The notes under the pieces: generated by a model
What the model was told of the DNA's origin: nothing
The model's database searches: none
The model's input: only the letters and a program-made list of their open reading frames with translations
Made by a program: the position numbers and the translations under genes
Part shown: piece by piece, positions 52,601 to 63,400 of the stretch
How positions within the stretch are numbered: position 1 is the first letter of the stretch
Layout of the letters: every line of letters starts with the position of its first letter
From: Amoebophrya sp. A120
Lineage: Eukaryota; Sar; Dinophyceae; Syndiniales; Amoebophryaceae
Reading direction: 5' to 3'
NCBI GenBank assembly: GCA_905178155.1
Contig: CAJINV010000006.1
Span: forward strand, 2,768,658 to 2,832,657
DNA length: 64,000 bases

Positions 52601-53801
52601 ATGGAGCCCCCAATTAGTACAACAACAGCTCCAACATCCTCTGATACCGCTATTTTTTCCTCCACAGCCTCTTACCTTTTTTCCAGTAACCCCTCTGCCC
52701 TGCACATCGGGCTCTCAGTCTTCGTGGCTACCTTGGTCCTCTGGATCCTAGTCTCATTCAATATGGGAAACTCCAGTGTTGCCGACTTGATAAAAAAGGA
52801 CGGTGGAAGTCCGAGTAAACAGGAACCCCAGCCTGAGCAAAGTGGCGAACAGGAAAGGCCACCGAAAAAGCAGTTTCCAGTGCCGGAAGAGGGGTCCAGG
52901 GATCCGAATTACGAATGGACCTTTCAGACGTTAAGGGACTACGACGGGGACAAGAACCGCATGTACATAGGGGTCTGCGGACTGGTGTTTGACGTACAAG
53001 AGAGCGACAACTTTAGGCCGGATTTTGGTACTCAATCTACATATCCCGTCAGTAGTGCTGCCAGTTTGGGGTAATTTTGCATGAAGTTTATATGTTGTCA
53101 TTCCTGTTTTACTCGTAGGCCCACACTTCACTCCACGACATAATCCTGAGTTGGGAATCGATCGAGATCACCTCAATGTAGCTTGAAATCAATTCTGTCA
53201 AGAACACGATTTCCAAAAATCAGGTTACGGCAAGCTTTGGGGCGGAAGGGACGCGACGTACTCACTGGCAATGTTGAGTTTAAAACCGGACGACGCGGCA
53301 AAACTGGACTGGAATATCCCACAGAAAAAAGCAGGCAGGGCAGATTTGTATGTAATGCAAAAATAAATATGCAGAAAAATCTGTCATGGGCAACGCCATA
53401 GCATGCTGTTTAGGACATGCAAGACAGATTGTTTTGTGTATTTATTTTTGCATTACAAATAATCATGTCTGACCTGCCTAGTGCTTTTTTCTGTGTGATA
53501 TGGAAGCTAGAGGACTTACCCGATGGGAACAAGGAGAGTATGGCTTTTTCTTCTCTTCGTATTTAGTACTAGTATACTTACACCTGCTGTATAAAAATGA
53601 ACTCTTGATGCACATGCAAGTAGAACACTCTTAGCTTGAAAACGAAAAAACCAAACTTCCTCAGGTTTAAAGTCGTGGCTGGATCACTTCAAGAAGAAGT
53701 ACACAATAGTCGGGAAGCTCGCAGAATACGACGGCTGGGACTTTTCACCCCTGGATGCCTTCGCAAAAGCACCGGCGGAAGATGCTGCTGCGGCTTCGTG
53801 A
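52601..53801 (+). CDS. MAPR/PGRMC-type cytochrome-b5-like heme-binding membrane protein
   Basis: 228 residues, exons 52601-53027, 53224-53314, 53506-53537, 53665-53801 (sum 687). Membrane-associated progesterone receptor family: an N-terminal Ser/Thr-rich lead, one membrane helix (LHIGLSVFVATLVLWILVSF), a Pro/Gln/Glu linker, then the b5-like domain with YEWTFQTLRDYDG, VCGLVFDV, YGKLWGGRDATYSLAML and a C-terminal FKKKYTIVGKLAEY. Members bind heme in the ER membrane and support sterol-metabolising P450s. The Tyr of YGKLW and the Lys-Tyr pair of KKKYTIVG correspond by position to heme-pocket residues of the family. Two GT-AG introns and one element, the only family J copy. Confidence 0.85.
53028..53223 (+). 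other. Canonical GT-AG intron (MAPR protein)
   Basis: 196 bp, GATTTTG|GTACTC to AAAAATCAG|GTTACGG. Joins Asp-Phe-Gly to Tyr-Gly-Lys. Confidence 0.85.
53315..53500. mobile_element. Introner element, single-copy family J (MAPR protein)
   Basis: 186 bp. Ends TATCCCACAGAAAAAAGCA and TGCTTTTTTCTGTGTGATA pair over about 19 bp, and an inner pair TGTAATGCAAAAATAAAT / ATTTATTTTTGCATTACA extends the hairpin. Perfect duplication TGGAA. Removal gives Leu-Asp-Trp-Lys-Leu-Glu. Confidence 0.9.
53538..53664 (+). other. Canonical GT-AG intron (MAPR protein)
   Basis: 127 bp, AAGGAGA|GTATGGC to CTTCCTCAG|GTTTAAAG. Joins Asn-Lys-Glu-Ser to Leu-Lys-Ser-Trp. Confidence 0.85.
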
Positions 53802-54473
53802 AAGGACGAGGATTTTTTTGCGACGATGCTCGTCGGAAAGGACAACAACAGCAACAACTCCACTCGCTTTATTGCAAAACGACAATCGCGCTATTGAAAA
53901 ACTGGATTATGATCCACATAGTCGCTAGACCACACTGTTGCAGCGTCATGGTGTCAAACATGTAAAGAAATTTTTCAAAAGCCCAAAAACACTTCACGCA
54001 TGATTCTCTTTCTAACTATGTGGAATCGACGCGACCGGGACGGCGTTCGAAGAGTGTTCTCAGGCGGAAAGCTACATCACGAGTGTCAAGAACAACCGGA
54101 CATCAATTATGGCTCCGCTGCAGAAGGGCAGTGATTTATTGTCAAGAGTGCTGAAGAGAATCTACCTTGTGCCGTTTCCTACTAGTGGCGAAGCGGAGCT
54201 TCCCTTTGTCGTGCTTGCGTTGAGAGGTTGTACAGCCATTCATTGTGAATGTGAAGGCACAGATCAAGTCATTGTACTACTCCGTCTCCTGATGAAGATC
54301 AGCTCTTCGACAACGAGAATTAGTGTTTCATTTTAAGCGGGAGAAAAAGTCCTATATGCGCCAAGCTGAACAGAACTGCATATCCAACAACTTTTGAGAG
54401 AAGCAATCAAGTTGTTCATAAAAAATGGATCTAGCTACACGACACCATCGCTGCCGACGGATAATATCATCTC
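53802..54473. other. Intergenic spacer
   Basis: No supported gene or element. Contains the 3' flank of the MAPR gene and an AT-rich region near 53960. Confidence 0.45.
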
Positions 54474-57400
54474 ATGCGGCAATATCTGCCGCAGCGCTCG
54501 CTGCTTGGATTTGACAGCAAGGCTGCTTCGCCAACTAGCACGTCTACCGGTGGTCCGCAAGCGAAACCGCAGAACCGCATCTCTTCCTCAAGTGTAGTTC
54601 ATCTCACCACAAGTCAGACTAGCCGACATATGGAACGAAAAAACTGTGTTAGTGCAGGTGTCTTGGGGTGACAGCATGACAAATTTGTGCTGCATGACAA
54701 AGAAATCCTGTCATGCACATACTAGTACGGGAAAACATCTATGAAATAGGACTTCATGGCTGGCTAGCATGACAAGTGGAACTGTGTTGCATGCTTTGCA
54801 TGACAGACTTACACCTACACAGTTTTTCTCTTGCATACGACAGAGCTCCGCTTCCATCCCTGTAGAGCTGCTACGGGACGGGATTTTATTGTCAAAAACT
54901 TTCCGGAGCTGGGCACGCTTGCGGTTGCTGAGTAGACACCACGAACAGGAGAAGCACGACGATCTTTCTGGACTACTAGGACTGTTGTCTTCAGAAGAAG
55001 ACGAAGTTCAACATCCGGTAGAAGGAAAAAATCTCGACGAGGCATCAAATAGAGCGATGGCCGCAGCTGCCAACGGAATTATAGGCGGCACAGTTGGCGT
55101 CCCCGCAGTAGATGATGTCTCACCGGTGAGTGAGATTCTGGAGGAGAGCATGGAACAAGGAACAGAAGGCCATGTCGTCTTTCCGCCGAGGGAACAAGAA
55201 GAACATTTTACCGGAGATGTTGAACTAGGACCTGTTGTTGAGGCCACAACTACGAAGAGGACCTCCCAAGAGAACAACAAGACCTCACTAACATCAGAGG
55301 AACCAACGCAACAAGAATCTTCTTGGATCCAGGCCAAGCCCAGTTTCAGCAGTACGAGAGGGATTGTCCCGCAGTTGTTATCTGGCCAGGTGGCAGGACG
55401 AGCTCAGCAAGCGCAGGGGGCGAGTAAAAATGGATTGCAGCATGATGGGGGAACTTCTCAGCTTCGTGGTGGTGCAGACTCGTCGTCTCCCGGGGACACC
55501 ATCTCTTCTTCCGCGACGCCCACGCAAACCGTGAACATTCTGCCAGATCATGGGGGTAACGACGGGACACAACTACCATCTGCAGTAGTAGGAACTGGAA
55601 CAGCTACACAAAGTATCCTTCCACCTAGTGGCACAAACACAGCTGGGCAAGCAGCAACAGTCGCTGAAAACCCAGAGGACCCTTTGAAAAATGTTTCAGA
55701 AGAAGCCAAAGCAGGAGGATCTGTCTTGACCACAAGTCTCGACGCTGCTGCCCAGGTAGAAGTATCATCAGCAACTACACAGCAGGTTGCATCTGGAGGT
55801 GACTTCTACAACTTCCCTGGTGGCCGCGCTACTACTTCCACCCCAGAGCAGGCCGCAGGAGCAGGTGGAACTAGCACCGCTCCGCGCGGCGTCCTGATAC
55901 TCAATGCGGACCGGACGCCCAGTACTGCGGAGAATTTCCAGAGCAACGACGAGAACGTAGAGGGTGAACCTGTCAGGAACAGAAGAAGATCCAGCAGTGG
56001 CAGCAGGGTGGTGCATTTCAAAAACAGCCCGACGGTAATGCCGGATGTTTCGCGTGGAGGGGACCATCAAGCGGTTGGCAGCAGCGTAAACACTGGTGCA
56101 CAGCAAAGCGAAGTGAAGCAGTCGTCTGCTAGTACTTCTAGTAGTGGTGCGCCGGGCAGCACATCGAACCTCCGGCGGGAAATCGAGCAAAACGCGTATG
56201 CGCTGTTGAACAAACCGAATGGGACAAGGTCGAGCATCTCAATGACGAGCGCTGGTGCACCAGGAGGAAGTTATCAAATGCAAAAATGTCTGGGTCTGGA
56301 AGGATTCCAATTTGTGATGCGAATTCTACATCATGAGAAATTCTGTCATGCATGGCCAGCAAAAGGCCCCGTTTCTTGTTACCGGAAGAGGGGATTTGTC
56401 ACGCGCATTAGGCATTGGGAGGCCTGCTCGAAATCTGTGATGCTAGGGCTTGCATGCCAGACAATCCGGGTCAGGCAAACCTGCATGACAAATCTCGAAG
56501 TCTTCCAGACCCAGACATTTTTGCATTTGATAGAAGTAATTCTATCACCAAGCCCAAACGGAAATTCCAGGTGGAGAAGCCAACGAATAGTACAAGTGAA
56601 GAACGACAGGCCGAGATGAACACTGCAAGCGCCGGCTACGGATGTGTCAGGAGCGAAGTGGCAAAGTCGAAAAATTTGTGATGCATAAAATTTAGGGCAC
56701 TGGAGGCCTGTATTGGGGAGCAGGCAAATGAGACCTCCGATTGTAAGCCTGTTTAGGGGTATGCAATGTGCTGCCAGAGTAGCATGACAGGAGCAGTCTT
56801 CTTTGCCCAAACAGCATGACAGACTGGATTTGAGTGCTCTCGAAATTTGTCATGCGTCACTTACAAACTGAGGCTGCAACTGGTATCGATTTTATGCAAC
56901 GCAAATTTTTCTTTTTTGTCAATTTCGATTCTGACACTTCCATACCGGCTCGACTTCCAGCGCCCCTTCCACCGCCAACGCCAGCAGGAGCAGCAGTTTG
57001 GGCGGGGTTGGTGTTAGTAGAACAAAAACTGCGGGTGGTCGTAGTGGTCCAGAAGGCGAAGCTATGGGGCGAAATAATTTGCAGGTACCATCATCTTCAA
57101 GCGCGGCTTCTTCCACGCAGAAAGCGCGACCCCCTCCATCGTCGCGATCAGAAGCTGCGCAGGCTACCTTTGATTCCAGGGTGACAGAAAATTATTACGA
57201 CAAGTTTCAAGGAGAAGAAGCAGTAGAATCACAGCCACTGCACACTTTTCTCTCGGATGAATTGCGAGGTAATAACGTCGGGAGCAAATTTTCCTCGTCT
57301 CAACAGCAGCAACTTTTGCAGCACCAAGCCGCACCAGGACCGGACCTCCCGACGACCTTCATCGGGCCCAACATGCTTCCGTTGAGAATCGTCGGCGGGG

Positions 57401-60400
57401 TCAGCCCGAAGCTACAAATGTCCACGACCAGGAGAAGCAGCAGCAGTGCCTCCAATTCGCCATCCAAAGTCCTCGTTTCCCAGCACTCGCACATCTCCGC
57501 CTTCCATTTACAAAAGGAAAGCGCCATACTTTCGATCGAAAATAACTTGATGCCCAGGCGGAGTACTAGAGGGGGTAGTTTCAATACTTCCGGAGATCAA
57601 CGTGGGTACTACATGGACGATGCCAGCTACCGTGCCGATTCCTCCCCGTCTTCCAAGTTGCAACTTCCGGCGAAACGCATGTCCATCCACGAAGAGCTGC
57701 AATCCGTGGCCTCTTCCCATCCGAACTCCCCGACCCGGCGCCGCGCAGTTTCGCAGAGCAGCGGCGGTGGGCGGAGTGGGACCCAGTCCGCGAGCCAAAG
57801 TCCGAAACGCGAGCCGAATTTTATCAAGAAAGCGACCGAGGCGTGGCGGCACAGACTGCTAGCGGCCGAAGCCGAAGAACCGAAATACTACCACGAGGAC
57901 CTAAAATTGAAAACGCGGAACATGTCTTTTGACAACAACAGTATGATCCGTCCCTCGCTGTTGCGCGAACCGGAGCGGCGGAGTTCCGCGATGGCAGATA
58001 TCCGAGCCAGGGTGAATATGACAGTGCACAACCCCCCCTCGTTCTTATTTCTCATGCAAAATACCAAATCCACGGTTTCCCTCCTGTCACTATTATGCAT
58101 GACAAGTTCTGGCAGCCCAAATAGCACTACACTCCAGTGCAAGACTGTCATGCAAAAGCGGGACTTCTGCTGCTGCATGTATTGCCGTTCATGCTATACA
58201 AATGAGGGGGAGGGGGAGTTGTGCACTGCCATAGTGAAAAGGAAGAAATTACACGACGAGGCACTGATCGCGCAGATGGGCGGGCGAGGGTCGTTCATGC
58301 CATTGTTTCCCGGCGACAACTATGCGAATGACAGGAGCAGTAGTCCTATGCTGTGCAAAAGTATCGTACTCGTACTAATTGCAGTCGCGCATTACAAATC
58401 TGATTTCCAAGGTCAATCAGCATGACAAATTTCATTTTTCATGCTGAGGAAATTTGTCATGCGGTTTCTACTAGTACGATATTTTTGCAATGCATAAGTC
58501 CTCCACCTGGCGCGGGAGTAGACGACCTGGCCGCCCGAGGAGGTGGGACTGGTATAACGTCCACTCGAGGAGCCGCGTCTACTTCTTCGAGAAGCCCCAC
58601 GACGACCGGAGTCGGTGTGCAACCTCTATCCGCGGATAACCGAGTTGGTTTGAACTCCAGCACGAATGTCTTGCTCCCATCAGAAAGCGACGCAACCATC
58701 GCGGAACAGATGCGGCAATACCAGCAAGTTTTGGAGAATAACAAACTGAATTTACAACTGCAGAGTCAGCAGCAGCAGGTCGCCGGCGTGGTGCAACGGG
58801 GGCAGCAGCAGCAGGTACTATTGCAGCAGCAGCCGCCAGTCATATTTCCGAACAGCGCGCGCTCAACATATTCCTCTTCCGGAATCTACTCTAGCCGGAC
58901 ACCGGCAGGAACTACAGGTGGCGGAACCAGAGGCGTTTCGGTGGGAGCAGTACCAGCAGCGCGCAGTTTGAATACTTCCAGCGTCGTTGATTCGTCTTTA
59001 TTGCAAGCGAGTTACGACCATGCCTCGAAATACTATACCCCAACCGCGGCGTCATCAGCCAGGGCGAGAAGTGGGGGACGGGTTGGCTCTAATGCGACGG
59101 GGATGCGGAATAGCGGGGCACGAGCGAGTAGCAATATGGAACAGGTAATGTGTAATAGCGACATTGTTTTAAATTCTGCTCCGTTTAGATAGTTCAGCAA
59201 AACTTGCGTCTGTACAGGTTGCACGCAGAAAAGAGGAAAGTGCGAGCACTGTGTCAGGAGCACGCAAAACAGCATTTCGCCGTTTGGGCTTCCGAAGTAG
59301 ATAGAGCTGCAACATGTACACGAGGAAAGATATTAGATCGCTGTGGCATAAGAAGACACTTCTATGGTTGGCCTGCATGACAAATGTACTTGCTCTATGT
59401 ATTTTCTGCATTACAGATTTCATACTTTCAAATTTTTCTTTTCCCATAGGTCCTCCTGCAAGCCTTGGACCAAGACCCTGCCGTCGCTGCATCCTTCCTC
59501 CGCGAAGCGCAGGGGAATTCTTCCTCGACCACCCCCCTCGACCAGAAGAAGCTGAACCTGATCCAAGCCCAGATGGCGAAGAACCAGGGCACGCAGAAGT
59601 TCAGACAGGCGCTATCATATGTAAAAACGTACCTACCCCATAGTCAAGATGGGGAATCGGCTAGACAAATCCACAAGCTTTGGCTGTTTCGCATGACAAA
59701 TTTGGACGCGTAGTGTAGTGCTGTTTGAGCTAGTTCAGCAGCATTACAGATCTAGTCTCTCATGCTGATTGGAGCATGACAAATTTCAAAACACCATTAG
59801 AAAATGCTTCTCATGGGGCTCCGTATGAGAAACATTTTAAGCATGCAGATTTGCATGACAGCTATGCTGTGGGGACGTTTTTACACAGGATAAGCGCTGC
59901 AAGGCATTTTGAGAAACCGGTTTCAACTCGTGGTGCGGCGGTTTTACCAGTTCTCTTCCCGCTTCGCGAACGCGAATTGGACGCAATTGCAAACGTTCAT
60001 CAACCAACAAAATGAGGAGTTGACCGTGACGAAATCTCTGAGGAATAACTATCAAAAGGAAAATTCCCTCTCCCCATATCAAAAGGAAGTTTCTGATGCT
60101 GGATTTGTGTACACAAATCAGGTCTGTCTTGCAGTAGAGGACTGCAAGCCCATGCCAAGCCTAAGTAGAAGGGTTTTGACGTAGGCGCGTAGCATGGCAA
60201 ATGTGTACTCTGTAGGCCCCATAGCATCACAAGCCGCCTGCATAATGCGGCGGAGTCGCTGGATTGGCCTTCTTGCAATACAAAGACGATGCGCGTCCAC
60301 AAATCAGCATGTTGACAAATCTTCAGAAGCATCCCTTTTTGGTACAAGGAGGGGGGATTTTTCCTCACGATAATAATGACTTGATTCTGTTCGACCAGTC

Positions 60401-63400
60401 GAAATCGCAGCTTCTCCGTATGACCTGCTCAAACGCTACAAGCATGACAGACTCGCACAGCGTTCCACTTTCTGCAATACAAAGCTCGCCAGATTTTTCC
60501 ATTGCGGATCTTCCGAAGAACTCCAGAACTTGTCATGCGCAATCCTGTGGGAGTAGGGTAGATCATGCTGCTCTTCTTGCATCACAGATTTCCGTATTCT
60601 ATGGTGACCGATTTGAGATTTTTGTAACAGTTGAGCAGGTTATACTCAGGCAGATCTTCCTCCTCACTTTTATCAAAAACATCATGCAGTACGCCCGACG
60701 AAACAGCTTTGCCTACGCGTTTCTGGAAAGGCTAAAGTGGAACAATTTTCTGCTGAAAAAAACCTCCAAACTACAAACGGAAAACTTGAAATTGCAACAC
60801 AAACTGAAGAAGGAGCGAATATCAAATGCAAAAATGCCTGGGTCTGGAAGAGCCAAACTTGCGATGCTGCATTTGGATGCTAAAAAAGCCTGTATTGCAT
60901 GACCAGCAAGAGGATTCAAATTTGGCTACGCGGAGAGGGCATTTGTCATGCTGGATGCGCGGAGATAAGTGCTCAAAAAATTTGTGATGCTATGGCATAC
61001 ATCACAGACATCATGGATCATGGAAAATGTGCATGACAAAGTTGTGCTCTTCCAGACCCAGATATTTTTGCATTTGATAGCGAACGACTGTGGACAACTA
61101 CCTCTCCCAAGTGGATCAGATTGATTCGAAAATCAACAGCTACTTAGCGCAGGACGAAATGCGCTCGACCTTTGCGCACAAATTCGTGTTTCTGCTCGAC
61201 AAAGTGCTCATGCGGAACAAAAACGCGATGGTCTCCTTCGCGTTTGAAAGGCTTTCGTTGAACAACAATTTTTTCCCGGAAGCGACGAAAGCGATGCGGA
61301 GTAGGACGGCCATGTTGAATTCGAATAACACCGCCAGGGGCGCCGGTATCAAAAGGAAAAATTCCCCCTCCCCATATCAAAACGAAGTTTCTGATGCAGG
61401 ATTTGCGTACACAAATCAGATCTGTCTTGCTGGACAGAAATGCAGGCCCATACTAAGCCTAAGTAGAGAGGTTTTGGCCTGGGCGACTAGCATGAGGAAC
61501 GTCCGTGCTGTAGGCCCATCAGCATCACAAACCGCCTGCACAATGCTGCGGAGCTTGTGGAGTTGCCTTCTTGCAAGACAGACGTGATTTGTGGTCTCAA
61601 ATCAGCAACGCAAATGTTCGGAAACATACCTCTTCGATATGGGGAGGGGGGATTTTTCCTCATAATAGCCGGGGCAGCTTCTTCTTTCATGACCGCAACT
61701 ACTTCCGGCGCAGGTGCTGGCGGTGCCGTTCCTTCTAGAGCCACAAGTCCTCCTCCCAATATTTTCGAGAGGACAGGATCAACATCTCCTCCATCGCGAT
61801 ACTCCTCCTCCGCCAAACAAATTACTACAAACCACCAACAGCAGTTCCAATCCAAATACCAGCAATTGGAAATCCAAGCGGCGAATCTGATGAAGATCCG
61901 GTTGAAATACTGCGTGTATTGCAATGAAAAATTCCCCCAACGACCCAGAACCTGGAAGCATCTGTATTGCAAACCTTTCCAAATGAAACACTCGCCGTCT
62001 TGCGTATCTTAGCATCACAAATTTTCCATGCTTAAATAATAGCTCCAATTTGTGTTGCAAAGGAGCCCAACAGTAGCCGGGTCTGTTATGCAAAAGATGC
62101 CTTGCGCACCTAGATTCTGCATCAGAAAGGCTCGTAGTCCTGTCATGCCAGACAAAAATCTTTCATTTGGAAACTCTGCATGAGAAACTTTTGTAAATTG
62201 CGGGGTGGGGGCATTTTTCATTCTGATAGCGTGCGGAGTGATTTCCAGGTGTTCGGGAAGGACTTTCAAACCACAGTGGCGGAGGTGACGGCCGCGGGAG
62301 GGGGTACAATTACCATCGGAACTACTGAAACAAATAAAGACCACAGCAATCAGAGCGGCAGTGCTGCCACGTCGAGGGGTAAAACAAATAGCAGCAGCGC
62401 AGGAGGAGGTGCTTTGACCTGGAACATGCGGCTGACAATCGGGTGTTTGGAAATGCTCATGTACGTGTTGACAACGCTGTTGAAGTCAAAACTACGGTTC
62501 GGCGTGAACCAGCTTTTGAAAAACGCGGTCAGTGGTGGGATAGGAGCGCCGGGGAGCACTATGATGATGATGTCTAATACAACAAGCCGAAGGGAGGTCA
62601 TGAACCACGCGGGCCAACAGCAATATGGCGATGAATTCGAAATGCTAGAAGAGGAGTTGCTAGAAGATGTGACCAGCGCCGCTGAAATGAAAAACAAAAA
62701 CCACCACAGAAAAAATCTCTCCCCCACGACCTCCCCCCCTGGCCGGAGTAGGAGCCCAGCTATAAAAATGCGAGCGCAGGGCAATAGTGGAATTGCCTCT
62801 ACTCAGTTGGGCACCCTTACTCCGGGGAAAAAAGAGCTCCAGCCCCCGCCAGGCTTGCAGATTGAGAAACTCGCACTGCACGTTGGGGCGTCGAAGACGA
62901 ACGAAGAGATTGAAATGTCGGAGAACCTTATCGCAAGGAAAAACTGTTTCACTGTAAACTTGTAATGCAGAAAATGCATCTTAGAAGTGTTTGTCTTGCT
63001 ACACATGCAAGACAATGGGTTTTAGCCGTGTTTTCCCTTAGGAACCTTGCATGGCAAATCTTTTCTGTCATACGGAACAAACTTGTGATGCAAAACTTGC
63101 AAAATCCTTACAGGGAAACACTTTTTTCGTGTGATAAGCCTGAATTTAGTGCGGAATTCCATGAACTTTCGGAACTCTTTCGACGGAGTGCATGTCCCAC
63201 CAGCGGAGGTATTAAATTCAACAAGCAATCCCAACTTCTTCCCTGCAGCACAACAAGACACTTCACTTCCCTTTTTTGAAGACCTCCGCTCTCCACCAGT
63301 CCAACACCGCGAAATGAACAAAACTGCAGCCACGATTACAGCCGTCACCAGCCCGCCGGGACAAACACAAACAAATTCCTACCGGCGGCAGTATGAGCAG

